From Phoma sp. XZ068 (taxonomy: Eukaryota > Ascomycota > Dothideomycetes > Pleosporales > Didymellaceae), in assembly GCA_004835665.1 (NCBI GenBank), contig RBKR01000015.1, positions 1,054,001-1,118,000 on the forward strand: a stretch of 64,000 bases of DNA, in the 5' to 3' direction. Both the position numbers and the translations under genes were made by a program. The notes below the pieces were generated by a model. It was given only the letters and a program-made list of their open reading frames with translations, did not search any database and was not told the origin of the DNA. How positions within the stretch are numbered: position 1 is the first letter of the stretch; each line of letters starts with the position of its first letter. Shown here in pieces: positions 1 through 12,664 of the stretch.

Positions 1-2427
1 ATAATAGGGTCTTTAAAGATAAGTAGTTATATAATAAAATCTATTATAATATTTATCTATAGTGCTGTTAGTAGCTCTATTACCTATACTTCTCTATATT
101 TTATATATATACTATACTTATTCTATTAGCAATTAATATAGTTCTTAATAAACTTAGTAACCTTATCCTTTATATAGCTAAACTTATAGTATTACCTAAT
201 AAGTTCTATTATTTATATTATACTAGGGTGTTAATAAAGTAGGTTATTATAATAATAGCTTATAATCTTGTTTTTTAATTCCTCTAGTACCTTTATAGGT
301 ATATATTATTCCTATTAAACTTATATTATATTATTAAGCTGCTAAGATAGTCCTAGTAATCTATTCTTATTAACTCTAAGTATAGTAAACTAATTTATTA
401 TTTTCTCTCTAGCTAGATTATATTATCTACTAAGTATATTAGCTCTACTATTATCTTTCTCTAGAGTATATAGTATCTTAAATTTATACTATCCTAACAG
501 CTTAGACTAGTATACTTATTATTAGTTAAGTGTTTTAGTAGTAGTAAAGTATACTAGGTTCTTATAGTTAGTATAAATAGTAAGTTCTAAGTAACTTTCT
601 ATATAGATCTTCTAATATTCTAGAGCTAATATAATAGCTAGTAATTTCTTATTATATATATTATATTACTCTTTTAGTTTTAAGAACTTTCTAGAGTAGT
701 AGGTAATTAGGTACTATTATCTATCTTATTCTTATATAGTATAAGCTCCTAATACTAAATCTAAAGTATCTATTTTAATTTAAAGTAGCTTTCTACTCTT
801 AAATATAATTATTATAGGTAGCTTAATATAGAACTATTTAAGCAACTAGAAAGTATTCTTTTATACTTATTCTTACTTAAATAGTATATTCTTCTATATA
901 AGCTTTATAATTAGTAAAGCCTTAAGTAAATAATCTTTAATAAAGTATTAGTTAAAGTTAATAAATTCTAGAAATTCTTAAATTCTTTTAAGAGAGATAG
1001 GAGTTAGCTAATTCTTTATAACTTAAATCTTTATTTTACTTATCTTAACTCTATACCTTCTTATAATATAGCCTAGAAATTCTACTTCTTTTTTATACTA
1101 TTTATATTTCTTAGGTTTAAGTTAAAGATCTACCTTTCTAAAGTATTCTAATACTTCCCTAATATAGTAAATATATTCTTCTAGTATTACTAAGTATACT
1201 AGAATATTATTAAGGTATACTACTACTATAATATCTAAGTATACTCTTAATATATTATTAATAAGGGCCTACTATATAGCTAGTATATTAGTAAGCCTAA
1301 ACAGTATTAGTAAATACTTAAAATAACTATAATATATTCTAAATATAGTCTTTTATTCTTTACCTTCTTTTATATATATAAGATTATATACTCTATATAA
1401 ATTAAGTATAGTAAAGTATTATACTCTAGATAACTAATCCTATAGTTTTTTAATATTTAGTAATAGGTATTAATTCTTAATTATAATATTATTAAGTTTC
1501 TAGTAGTTAATATATATTTATAATTTACTATCTTTCTTTAGTATAAAGAGAACTAGGAATTCTACTAGTAATTCTAATTCTTATATAAATTCTTTCTTAA
1601 GGTTTTTATTAATATATTTCTTAAGTATACTAAGTTCTTTCTTAGATATTCTATATATAGGCCTAAAAGGTAGTTTCTTTCCTTTCTAGAGCTTAATCTT
1701 ATAATCTTAGAGTTTATACTATAGTAATACTTTTATAGTCTTCTTATTATAGAAGAGTTCTATATAACTCTTATATTTATCTAGAATATTAGAAGGTATA
1801 CTATCTTTCTCCTTAACTATTACTTTATAACTAGTAGAGTATTCTATATCTATATAGTTAACTACTCTATCTTAGCATATCTTATATATTAAAGAGATAT
1901 TATTAGTCTCTTTCTTATCTACTAGTTATATTATAAACTATATAGGCTATAATATAGTAGTACTATATCTATATTAACTTAATAAAAGCTATTAATTCTT
2001 TTAATTAATATCTAAATTATACTTTCTTAACTATAGAAGTCCTAATATAATATTATAAGTAGCTATCTTAAAAGTATCTAGAGTTATTTTCTTATAGTAT
2101 TTATAAATCTAGAAGAGTACTATAGTTACCTTATATATAATCTTAGATTCCTCTAGTATTAGTTCTTTATTAGCTACTCTAAGTAGGTAAGGTGTTATCT
2201 TCTAAGTAGGGTATAGTCTAGCTAGCTATACTACTTATAAAGAGATATAATTAAATTATACTCTAGAGTTTAAGAGTATATATATCTATCTTCTATTTAT
2301 CTTAATAGGTAACTTAATTAGTTAGTAATTACTTTTAATACTATTAATAAATTAATTCCTAGTACCTACTAGTGCTGCCCTAAAAAAGAATTCTCTTATC
2401 TAAAGCTATTACTTTACTTCTTTTCTT
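1..2427 (-). pseudogene. Degenerate Ty3/Gypsy pol, left part of the split minus-strand element
   Basis: Read on the minus strand, this holds the pol region of a Gypsy element. A protease-like segment lies near 2,350-2,390, and a reverse transcriptase palm motif appears as YLNNILVY at about 1,195-1,230, where the family norm is Y-x-D-D. RNase H-like sequence follows towards the window start. Stop codons interrupt it throughout. The gag half and 5' LTR lie at 9,319-11,717, separated by the plus-strand Gypsy inserted at 2,428. The element's 3' LTR must lie left of the window. It cannot encode an active enzyme. Confidence 0.75.
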
Positions 2428-2432
2428 TATAG

Positions 2433-2962
2433 TGTTATAATCTTAGAGGAAGAGGCACGGTACAACAAAGTTATAGTTATAGATTAACAGCGCAGGGCTA
2501 AGAAGACTATATAATATCCTACAATCCTATAGAAATAAACTACGCCAAGAGTGTGAGACAGCATAAGACACTATATATATATCCTATAGAAACTATAGAC
2601 TACTTATAGAAACTACAGGGCCTCCTATAGGACTTTATAGGATATTATAAGAAATATAGGACACTTCTTAGTATATAGCAATTAGGAACACTGCCCTTAT
2701 AGCATTGTGTTTAACCTAATTAATATACTTTGTTATTAGAACTCTACCTACACGTTAAGACAGACAGATTAACTATCTATACTCCTTACTATAACCTAAC
2801 TTTTAAGATAGATAGTCTACTCTGTACTACTTATTATTACCTATAGTTGCTATAGTGTTTTACTAAGCATCTATACCCTCTACAATCTACTGCACATCTG
2901 TTTATCCTAGAGAACTAACCTTAGAAGTATTTATAAGCTTTACTTAGGATACAACCTTAACA
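2433..2962 (+). repeat. 5' LTR of Gypsy element
   Basis: This starts TGTTATAATC and ends CCTTAACA, the TG..CA ends expected of an LTR. It aligns over its full 530 bp with 8,784-9,313. The sequence just after it, starting TTTTAAACACCC, recurs beside the other Gypsy 5' LTRs in the window and is therefore the likely primer-binding region. I could not assign the priming tRNA. Confidence 0.9.
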
Positions 2963-2999
2963 TTTTAAACACCCTAAAATAAGCAATATATTAGAAGAT

Positions 3000-4700
3000 T
3001 ACGTTGTTAACAGCACCTCTGCTATAACTAATACAGGACTAGTAAGTTACAGACTTAAGGTTGCTAAACTAGACCTTTACTATAGAGACCAATCTAAGCT
3101 TAAGGACTAGCTGCTTTAGTTTAACCTTTTCTTTACCTTCTAAGGTGCAACTATTGATAAGGATTAGAAGGTCAAACTAGTAGCTTCCTATATGCAAGGC
3201 AATATATTTAAATAGATCAAGCCCTTTATGCAGAATAAGATAATTAACACTACGTCTATTAAAGACAATATATAGCTTGATAATTTTAGACACTTTAAAG
3301 ACAAGATCTAATAAATCTTTAGAGTCTCTAACACACTAGTTATTACTAGATATAGCATACAGCGCATTTGTTAGACTACCTTAGCTGCTAACTACGCTGC
3401 AGAATTCTAGGCTTTAGCCTATAATATAGACTAGGACAACACTGCACTAATAATAATGTTTTAACAAGGACTAAAGCCTAAGGTTAAGGAGGAACTTATG
3501 CACACTAGCGCAAAGATTAATACCCTTAATAACCTTACTAGTAAAGCTATTAACATTAATATTTAACTCTATAAACTTTAACAAGAGTTATACAACAACC
3601 TACGTGCTTAAGTTATAACCTAGTTACCTTAACTACTACGCAACTAATAGCGCAGCAACACCTACTATAGAGGCTGTAGAAACAGCTATCGCCCTAACAC
3701 AGGACGTAGGATCTATAGCAACACCCAGAGCAGATACTATAGACCTAAGGTAATAGACTTGTCTAATATCTATAAAGGACCTACTACTACGCTACGCTAG
3801 AATAAAAAGAATAAAGGACATAACAACAGGAACAAGAGCAGGAACTGCTATAACTATAGCAAGCTAGGACACTTTGCTAAGAACTGTTATTTAAAGAACA
3901 AGGTCTTCTAACAGATTAATATTATTACCTGTACCTTGCGCAATAAGGATATAGATGCTAGTAAATAAGAAATCCTTACTAAAGAAATTAGACAACTTCT
4001 TATAGACCCTAAGCTAGAATATATACACAAGACTATACCTAGAGTCCTAGAAATCTATGCTAGACCTAAGACACTATACTATAAATCTTGCGCTATATAG
4101 ACTTTAGATTCTAAGGATAAGCTAACAATGCAGGAGTATAATAAGAATATTAGGCAAGGCAATAATAAATTATATAATGCTGTCTATAGACAACTTACCC
4201 TAGAACTACTTAAGGAATACCTATAATATAATAGTAAGGAGTATCCTGCGCTCTTATAAGCTATATAGGAAATAGAAGCTAAGCGTGCACAAGCCTACCT
4301 TTTATACAACCCTAACACCTTAAGCTAATTTAAGCAACAACTAATAAACAGCACACTATAGGATAAAGATTAGGCTAAAGAAATATTCTAGGAATAGGCA
4401 GAACAAAACTATGCAATAGTAGCTAAGCTTAAACGCTAGAATTGCAACCTACTATAAAAAGATAAACTAGACTTTACTTAACTAGTAATTGCTCTATAAA
4501 CAGAAACTACTATATTGTATAAAATTAATAAATAAAACCTATTTTACTATAAAACGTTATAGGAGCAATGCCTGCACAACAGGTGCAAGGAATATTATAA
4601 TAAGAAAGTTAGATACTAAACATTCTCTGTCAACACGCAACAATGTAAGGAGGAATAGTATTAGTATATACAAGTATAATGCTTAGATTACCTGTTTAAT
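3000..4700 (+). pseudogene. Degenerate Gypsy gag with CCHC zinc knuckle
   Basis: The reading frame is recognisable but broken by many TAG/TAA codons. Near its C-terminal part, at 3,843-3,890, the frame gives NCYNYSKLGHFAKNC, a CCHC nucleic-acid-binding knuckle whose second cysteine has become tyrosine (TGT to TAT). The same region recurs in the minus-strand copy (about 10,250-10,350) and at about 28,915-28,970. It would have packaged the element RNA. It is non-functional here. Confidence 0.7.
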
Positions 4701-4899
4701 AAGTGTGTACAACTGCACTTTCTAGGGTACGTACACCCTAAAGATATTCTAGATATATAGATAATTATTAATAAAGCCTGCAAAGAATATTAGTAGCAGC
4801 TATATATAAATAAGAAATGCACACGCTATGCTAGCAAGAAGAAAGTCTATAGATTTAGACTAGAGCAGTATTTTTTAGGCCTACGCCAACTAGCTCCTA

Positions 4900-7800
4900 G
4901 TATAAGACTATTAATGCTATTGAAGCAGACTTACTTACTAAACTGCTAATCTTTATTAACAGACAAAGATTTATAGTAATGTTAGACTTAGGAGTAGAGG
5001 GTAGCTACATCTTAGAAGCTGCAGCAAAACAAGCTAGACTCTAGTTATATAGAAAAGAGATTACCTATATCCTTAGAGTAGCTAACAGGCAGTTAATGCT
5101 AGATAACTTTGCAGTTACTTATAAGACTAACACGCTATTAAAGTTAGGAAACTATAAGAAGGTATTTACCCTTAATGTCTTTAGAATAGCTATCTATAAT
5201 GTTATATTAGGAATCCCCTAGTTATAAAAGTATAACCCAAGAATTAATTAGAAAACGTCTAAGCTTTTGTTTAGATATAGATGCGGCATAACTATATTAA
5301 GACCTATGCAGTTTATAATGCAACTAGTAGATAAGAAGAAGATTAGCAACATCTCTTTAAACAAGACGCGCCAAGATAGAGTAGTTAACTCTATAGACAC
5401 TAAACGCCCTATAGGTTATAAAGTAAGAGTTAAGGAGAAGAATAGTGCACCTCCTAATATCCTGGATAAATACAAGAGTTATAAAGAACTCTTCTATAAT
5501 AAGAAGACTATAAAGGTATTACTACAGTATAAACCCTAGGATTATAAGATTAAGCTCTAGGAAGGAAAGACACTAACTTTTAGGCTAATATATAGACTAT
5601 TAGAGAAGGAACTCTAAGTACTTTGCAAGTATATTAACAAGAACCTTAAGAAGGGATTTATTAGACAATTAGAATTACCTGTAGGATACCCTATTCTCTT
5701 TATACTGAAGAAAGATAGCAGCAACTAACTATATATTAACTATTAGAAACTTAATAATATTACTATTAAGAATAGGTACCTATTACTAAACATATCTAAG
5801 TTATAGGATTGCTTAGCTAGAGCATAATACTTTACTGTGCTAGACCTATAAGGAGCGTACAACCTTATATATATAAAGGAAGGCAAGGAATAGAAGACAG
5901 CGTTTAGGACCTATTATAGTCTTTATAAGTATATAGTTATACTATTTAGGCTAACCAACGCACTAGCTACGTGTTAAGAACTAGTTAACAACATGTTAAG
6001 AGCACACTTAGATAGGACAGTAGTAGCTTACCTTAACAATATCTTAGTATACTTAAAGACATTAAGAGAACACATTATATATATAAAAGAAGTTCTTAAC
6101 TGCTTAGGACAAGCAGACCTCTAACTTAAACTAGAGAAGTATAAATAGCACAAGGAAGAAGTAGAATTCCTTAGCTATATTGTAGGAAGATATAGAGTCA
6201 AGATAAGCAAAAAGAAAATACAGGTTGTTAAAGACTAGCTAACCCTAATAATAGTCAAAGGGATTTAAGAATTCCTTAGGTTTATTAACTTTAACTAATA
6301 CTTTATTAAGGACTACTCTAAGAAAGCTCTACTGCTTATAAAGCTTATATAAAAAGACACACTATTTTATTAGAAGCAGGAATAGGAAGATGCATTCTAA
6401 TTACTTAAGCAAGTGTGCATTAAGCTACTAATATTAGTTATGTTTAGAAGCAACAAACTACTGTAAATTAAAACTAATGCCTTAGGATTAGTATTAGGAG
6501 TATATGCATTACAAGAACAAGATAGCAAATAGCACCTAATTGCCTATTACTTAAGAAAGTTTTCTAGACTAGAAGAATAGTATAACATTTATAATAAGGA
6601 ACTAATAGTAATTATAGACGCGCTGAAACACTAGCAAATCTACGCAGAAAGCTGCTTAGAACTTACTATCTTTATAGACTATAAGAACCTAGTGCACTTT
6701 ACTATAACCAAGAAGCTTAACAGCTAACAGGTATAATAGTTAGAATTACTAGGGCAATACAAGTTTAAGATAATATATACTCTAGGAAAGGACAACGCAA
6801 GAGCTAACGTGCTAAGTTAATAATATAATCTTGCAGGAGAAAAAACAATTAAGGAACACGCTATCCTATAGATATATAAGGATAGATTACTAGGACTATC
6901 CTAGCAGCTTAACAATATAATACAAGTTTAATAAGAACAACGTATACCTACAATAGTACTAGAGGAACTTTAAACAGAAATTATTATATAATATTATAAT
7001 AATCTACTTTACAGACACCCTAGTATAACACAAATAATAGAACTTATTAGATAATACTATAAGTTTAGCTATATAAAAGACAAGGTCACTAAGTTTATTA
7101 AGAACTGTGTTAATTACCAACAGAACAAACATAGTACACACGCAAAGTATAGAGAAATGCAAGCAATAGAGCTACCTATAGTACTATAGACAAATATTAC
7201 AATAGACTTTGTTACACAACTACTAATCTCTAAGGACCCTGTTATAGGATACGCCTATAACTTAATCTTTGTTATAGTAGATAGGTTTACCAAAGCAGCA
7301 GAAATAATACTATTTTAACATAGTTATACTGTAGAGCAGCTTGCACGAGTGTTTTTAAATAGGATTATTTATTATTATAGTATACTAGAATTAATTATTA
7401 GCAATAGAGATAAGCTCTTTATGTTAAACTATTAGACTACGCTTATAGCAGCTATTGGTACTAAGAAAAAGCTATTAACTGCATATTATCTGTAGACAGA
7501 TAGATAAACAGAAAGAATAAATTAGACTATAGAAACATACTTAAGAATATACAGCAACTAGGAGTAAGACAACTAGGTTTTGCTGTTACCTATAGCACAG
7601 ATTGTATATAATAACAAACTATTAGAAGCAACAGGCACAACGCTGTTCTTTGTGAATTATAGACAACACCTAAATCTCTTTACAAGATCTCTTAATAGTA
7701 ATATCTAAACAGATTTAGTAATAACCTTAGTATAAAGACTAAAAGAAGTATATTAGAAATTGCTTAAAAACATTAACAAAGCTTAACAACGAGCAATCTC

Positions 7801-8200
7801 TTATATTAATTAGAAAAGAAAAACAGCACCTTAGCTAAAAGAGGGGGATAAAGTCTATCTCCTTATAAAAAACTTATAAACACAAAGACTAACAAAAAAA
7901 CTAGATTATATTAAGGTTAGACTATTTTTTATTTCTAGGTAGATTAGCCCTGTAAACTATCGACTTAAGCTACTATAGGATGCTAGAATACACTCTGTGT
8001 TCTATATATTACTATTGGAACTAGCAGACTCTAATATACTAACCTAGAAAAACTTCTACTACTAGGTTAAGGAAGAGACTAAGTAGGAAGTTAAAAAAAT
8101 AATATAATATTAAAAGAAAAGACACAAGGATAAATACCTAGTCAAGTAGTTAGGATACCCTAACTTAGAAAATATATAGGAACTATTAATAAACCTTATA
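4900..8200 (+). pseudogene. Degenerate Gypsy pol (protease, RT, RNase H, integrase)
   Basis: Domains appear in order. A retropepsin-like segment LDLGVEGSYI lies near 4,980-5,020. The RT palm reads YLNNILVY at 6,029-6,052 with both catalytic aspartates changed to asparagine. RNase H-like sequence with its first Asp changed to Asn (KTNALGLVLG) lies near 6,470. Integrase follows from about 7,000, with a zinc-binding-like stretch, then ITIDFV at about 7,200 and SNRDKLF near 7,400. Dozens of stop codons interrupt the frame, so no polyprotein can be made. Several short open stretches inside it (for example 5,267-5,539) are pieces of this frame. Confidence 0.8.
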
Positions 8201-8264
8201 AACTGCTGCTAGCTGTTACGCTAGTATTAGCAGTATTAGGGTCTAGAGGTAGAGGATATATTGC

Positions 8265-8688
8265 CTAGTCTAGTGCAAGTAAGCTAGGCATTAACTTGTT
8301 CTTAAGTATAGTAATGTTATTAAGTAACAACTCTTGTTGCTCTAGGTGCTCTATATCCTTAACAAACTAAGCACTTGCGTTAAACTATTACTGTTTATAA
8401 TGCTTTAAGAATTTCTTTTATTTACGCACCTAGTTTAATTTAGCACAAGTAGCCTATAAGGTAGCTATTGCAGCTTCCTTGGCTTTAGCAGCCTTATCTT
8501 CTATTTCTTCTAGATGCAATATCTTGTTGTTAATTTTAGAGAAGTTGGGAATAGGCAAATCTACAGGCTTGCACTTCTTTATTCTATTATATTTGCAATT
8601 CCTATACTTCTTATATAACAAAGACATCTTGCAAGGTAAGTTCTTCTTTGCGCAGTACTTGCAGGCAACTATAGCAAGATATCTAATG
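8265..8688 (-). pseudogene. Antisense cysteine-rich/coiled-coil ORF in the Gypsy 3' region
   Basis: Between the integrase end and the 3' LTR, the minus strand carries a frame that still reads as protein, opposite to gag-pol. It begins with a cysteine cluster (ACKYCAKKNLPCK, then RNCKYNRIKKCKP) resembling a doubled C-x2-C-x6-C motif with one Cys lost. A charged helix follows (LHLEEIEDKAAKAKEAA), then a basic stretch with KKFLKHYK and a DIEHLEQQELL helix. Several in-frame TAG/TAA codons break it, and no start codon is visible. A homologous, more decayed frame is at 33,338-33,761. Gypsy elements with antisense 3' ORFs are known elsewhere. Cys-rich coiled-coil proteins of this general look occur as hypothetical proteins in fungal genomes, from memory only. 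Function unknown. Confidence 0.55.
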
Positions 8689-8783
8689 TTATTAATTTAG
8701 GTTCCTATTATGTGTTAAGCTTAGGTACTTTAGGAAACTATTTATTAGTTTATAAGGATATAAACTATAAAGGAGGAGGATAG

Positions 8784-9313
8784 TGTTATAATCTTAGAGG
8801 AAGAGGTACAGTATAATAAAGTTATAGTTACAGATTAACAGCGTAGGGCTAAGAAGACTATATAACGTCCTACAATCCTATAGAAACAAACTACGCCAAG
8901 AGTATAAGACAGTATAAGACACTACATGTGTGTCCTACAGAAACTACAGACTACTTATAGAAACTACAGGGCCTCCTATAGGACTTTATAGGACATTATA
9001 AGAAATATAGGACACTCCTTAGTATATAGCAATTAGGAACACTGCCCTTATAGCATTGTGTTTAACCTAATTAATATACTTTGTTATTAGAATTCTACCT
9101 ACACGTTAAGACAGACAGATTAACTATCTATACTCCTTACTATAACCTAACTTTTAAGATAGACAGTCTACTCTGTACTACTTATTGTTACCTATAGTTA
9201 CTATAGTGTTTTACTAAGCATCTATACCCTCTATAATCTACTGCACATCTATTTATCCTAGAGAACTAACCTTAGAAGTATTTACAAGCTTTGCTTAGGA
9301 TACAACCTTAATA
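8784..9313 (+). repeat. 3' LTR of Gypsy element
   Basis: A 530 bp direct copy of 2,433-2,962. It starts TGTTATAATC and ends in TTAATA, where the 5' copy has TTAACA, a CpA-to-TpA change at the terminal CA. It is preceded by the purine-rich AAAGGAGGAGGATAG and followed by the TATAG target duplication. Confidence 0.9.
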
Positions 9314-9318
9314 TATAG

Positions 9319-11233
9319 GTCTTATAGTAAGGATTAAAGTAGGTCTGCTAATACTAATTAAAGTATTACTTATTTACTACTAGTCCTTATTATCTATTCT
9401 TAGACTTATTCTAGCTAGAAAAGTATTTATTATTATATTTATCTATTAGGTATAGTATATAGTAGTTCTCCTTATAATCTTTCTATTATAGTTTATATAG
9501 ATATTTCTTTAGAAACTATCTTAAATTAAGTTTCTTTAAGTAATATATCTAGTATCTATTATAGTAGTATACTATCTATAATAGTACTTTATAGTATAGG
9601 TTTCTTAGGTCTAAGCTATAATTAAGTTCTAGGTAATTATAGTCCTAGCTCTAATATACTTCTAGTTAATAATATTATTAGTGTTTCTTATATAACTTAT
9701 TATACTAATTTTCTTTATTATTATCTACCTTAATAGAGGGAATAATTAGGTCTTAATATAACTTAGTATAGGCTTTATTATTAGCTTTCTTAACTTTATA
9801 TTACTTATATTTCTAATAGTATATATTATATTATACATTATATTGTGCTGTAGTAGAGTATACTAATTTATTTAAACCTTTATTATCCTCTAGGTATTAT
9901 CTAGGTAGTTATAGTATATTATCTTTAGTATTAAGTGTCTAGGTTATATAGGATTTATAGTATAAGGTTATAGCTATACTAGAAGCTTCTAGGAGTTTAA
10001 GATACTCCTCTCTTAATATCTATATAATTATATATTTATAGCTATAAGGGTATTTATATACCTATAACCTTAAAGGCATTAGTTTATATATAACCTCTAG
10101 TTTAGTATTATTATTATATCTTAACTCTAGATCTTCTATAAGTTGTCTAATTCTATTAGTAAGAATTTTATATTTATTACTAGTATCTTTACTATCTAGC
10201 CTGCTAGCTAACATATTAATCTATTAGAATTCTTTATTCTATTAATAGTCTCTAGTAAGGTAGCCTAGTTTACTATAGTTATAATAGGTATTACCCTTAT
10301 TACTCTTATTATTATTATATCTCTTCTTTTTATTCTATTATAGTTTTATAGTTATTAGTCCCTTATTTATATTAGACAGGTCTATTACCTTAGATCTATA
10401 GTATCTACTCTAAGTATTACTATAAATATAGTAACCTATATTAGGTTAGTAGTTATTTCTATAGTTACTATAATAAGTATAGTTATTCTATTAGTTATAT
10501 TATAGTTAAGATAGCTAGCCTATAGTTTAAGTATATAGATTATTATATAGCTCTTATTAGAGCTTATATAGTTTAATATTAAAGTTAATTACTATATTAA
10601 TAAGGTTATCTAAAGTTTCTATACTTATACTAGTATATATTAGTTCTTTCTTTACCTTAGGTTTAAGCCCTTAATAAAATATTATAGTTAATATAGTACT
10701 ATCCTAGTCTATATTAGCTATAAGTTGCTAGAACTTAGTAGTATAATTAGTAGTAGATTTAGTCTAATAAATATATTAAATATCTTATCTAGTAATAGTA
10801 GATTTAGTCTAATAAATATATTAAATATCTTATCTAGTAATAGTAGATTTATTTAAGACCTTAAAGATTAGATAGATTTTATCTTTAAAGGTATTAAAGT
10901 TTTCTATTTATATATTAACCTTATTAGAAGTATTATTCTTACTATAGAGTTAAATAAAAGGTTTAATCTAGGTAAATACTTTTCTATATATATAGCTTAC
11001 TACTAAGGTAATTTTCTTCTTAGCCTCTACCTTATCTTCTTAGAATATAAAAAATAAGTTCTATTATATTAACTAGTTATCTAGCTTGCTATAGTCTCCT
11101 TTATAGAGATTAGGTTGCTTAATATTAATAGTATTAGTAGTAATAGTTCTTTCTATTATATTAATATTAGAGTATAAGCTAGTAGAAGTAACTCTAGTTC
11201 CTAAAGTAGTACTTATCTTAGAGGTATTTAAAA
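9319..11233 (-). pseudogene. Degenerate Gypsy gag, right part of the split minus-strand element
   Basis: On the minus strand this aligns with the gag of the 2,433 element, including the Arg/Tyr/Asn-rich stretch and remains of the CCHC knuckle near 10,250-10,350. RIP damage is heavier than in the inserted element. It was once continuous with the pol at 2,427-1. A 45 bp tandem duplication sits in it at 10,751-10,840. Confidence 0.7.
10751..10850. repeat. 45 bp tandem duplication
   Basis: A 45 bp unit starting TAGTAGATTTAGTC occupies 10,751-10,795 and is repeated without a mismatch at 10,796-10,840, followed by about 10 further matching bases. It lies inside the degenerate gag. Because the units carry identical RIP-type changes, the duplication most likely arose after RIP. 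Confidence 0.85.
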
Positions 11234-11717
11234 TATTAAGGTTATAAACTAAGTAAAGCTTATAAATACTTCTAAGGTTAGTTTTCTAGAATAAGTACTA
11301 GTATAGGAAGAGGTTAGTATAGATACCTAGTAAAACACTATAATAACTATAGAGTTAATAATAAGTAGTATAGATAGTTAATCTATCTAGCTTAAAAGTT
11401 AGGTTAAGTTCTAATAATAAAGTTAATTAATAAGGTTAAATATAATACTATAAGAGTAGTATTTCTAATTACTATATACTAAGGAGTATCTTATATTTCT
11501 TATAATATCCTATAAAGTCCTATAGAAGGCCCTATAGTTTCTATAAGTAGTTTATAGTTTCTATAGAATATATATATAGTATTTTATACTATCTTATACT
11601 TTTAGTATAGTTTATTTCTATAGAACTATAAGATATTATATAGTCTTCTTAGCCCTACACTATTAATCTATAACTATAACTTTATTATACTATACCTCTT
11701 TCTCTAAGATTATAATA
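11234..11717 (-). repeat. 5' LTR of the minus-strand Gypsy element
   Basis: A 484 bp LTR in reverse orientation. On the minus strand it starts TATTATAATC and ends CCTTAATA, RIP-altered TG..CA ends. The following minus-strand bases (TTTTAAATACC) match the primer-binding region of the other Gypsy elements. It has the same length and subtype as the LTR at 33,857-34,340. Its right end abuts an older plus-strand Gypsy pol at 11,718. Confidence 0.8.
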
Positions 11718-11942
11718 GATAAGAAGAAGATTAATAATATCTCTTTAATATATAAAATATACTAAGATAGAGTAGTTAACTATATAGATATAGAATACTC
11801 TACTAGTTATAAAGTAATAGTTAAGGAGAAGAATAGTGCACCTTCTAATATTCTAAATAAATATAAGAGTTATATAGAACTCTTTTATAATAAAAAAACT
11901 ATAAAGGTATTACTATAGTATAAACTCTAAGATTATAAGATT
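11718..11942 (+). pseudogene. Older Gypsy pol fragment, left of the Copia insertion
   Basis: This aligns with 5,330-5,550 of the complete Gypsy element (the segment between protease and RT), but with stronger decay. It is cut on the left by the minus-strand LTR and on the right by the Copia element, and it resumes at 18,918. AGATT at 11,938-11,942 is the left target-site copy of the Copia insertion. Confidence 0.8.
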
Positions 11943-12564
11943 TATAAAGAAAGTAGGTAGGGGGGTAATAAATATAAATAACTACTTTCTTCCTCTTCTT
12001 AGTAAGGGACCTAGATTACTAGGAAAAGATATTAATAATATAATTTAGCTTTATATTATAAAGCTATATAATAGTATAGTTGTGTATTATACTATTATAG
12101 ACAAGTAGTGTAATATAGTCTTATAGTATAAGCAAATAATAGAATATATTACTAGAGTTGCTAGGTACCTTCTAAATACTAGAAGGTATACTACTATATA
12201 TATCTATAGTATTTGGCTCTTTAGCCTTAGTAAGGAGCAAGATTAATAATACTATACTATTTAACTCCTTTAACTCCTTTAGATTTATAATATAAGAATA
12301 GTAATCTTTAATACTATTTATTACTTCTTTTTTTAGTTTATTACCCCTCTTTAGTAGTTAGAGCTAATAGTTACACTATTACTAAAAATTCCCTTAACCT
12401 AAGTATTAGGCCTAAATAGGCAAGTAGGGCCTAATTATATCCGCTAGTATTAGGAGATTAATATTCTAGTTTTAAATCTGCACTATACCTAATAAGGAAA
12501 TAAATAAATAAGAATACTCTTAACTTTACTAAAGTATTTTTCTAAGTTACTTAGAAACTTTACA
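11943..12564 (-). repeat. 3' LTR of Copia element
   Basis: 622 bp, starting TATAAAGAAAGTAGG (RIP-altered TG end) and ending CTTTACA on the plus strand. Near-identical copies lie at 18,296-18,917 and 26,714-27,335. The first 60 bases hold an inverted repeat (AGAAAGTAG ... CTACTTTCT) that could form a hairpin at the element end. Confidence 0.9.
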
Positions 12565-12664
12565 CACCCCCTTAATCTTTTTAGTTATTTCTCTTATTTA
12601 ATAGTTAGAATAGCTTATAATATAGTATAGAGTATAGTAATATATAATATAGCTTATTTTAACT

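Larger units (their letters stand above)
2433..9313 (+). mobile_element. Complete but RIP-inactivated Ty3/Gypsy LTR retrotransposon
   Basis: A 6,881 bp element bounded by two 530 bp direct LTRs and flanked by TATAG at 2,428-2,432 and 9,314-9,318. A purine-rich tract (8,769-8,780) precedes the 3' LTR. The order is LTR, gag with zinc knuckle, protease, reverse transcriptase, RNase H, integrase, an antisense frame, LTR, which matches Ty3/Gypsy. It keeps more CpA and GC than its surroundings and its LTRs agree closely, so it is probably the youngest Gypsy insertion here. It sits inside the minus-strand Gypsy element. Many stop codons make it non-autonomous today. Confidence 0.9.

Noticed and set aside
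4489..5539. Two plus-strand open frames of 65 and 90 codons (4,489-4,686 and 5,267-5,539)
   Set aside because: They are short open pieces of the degenerate Gypsy gag/pol frame, not separate genes.
8479..8700. 73-codon plus-strand frame, hydrophobic
   Set aside because: It is the shadow of the antisense Cys-rich frame. Its apparent membrane-like composition comes from complementing Lys/Glu-rich codons.
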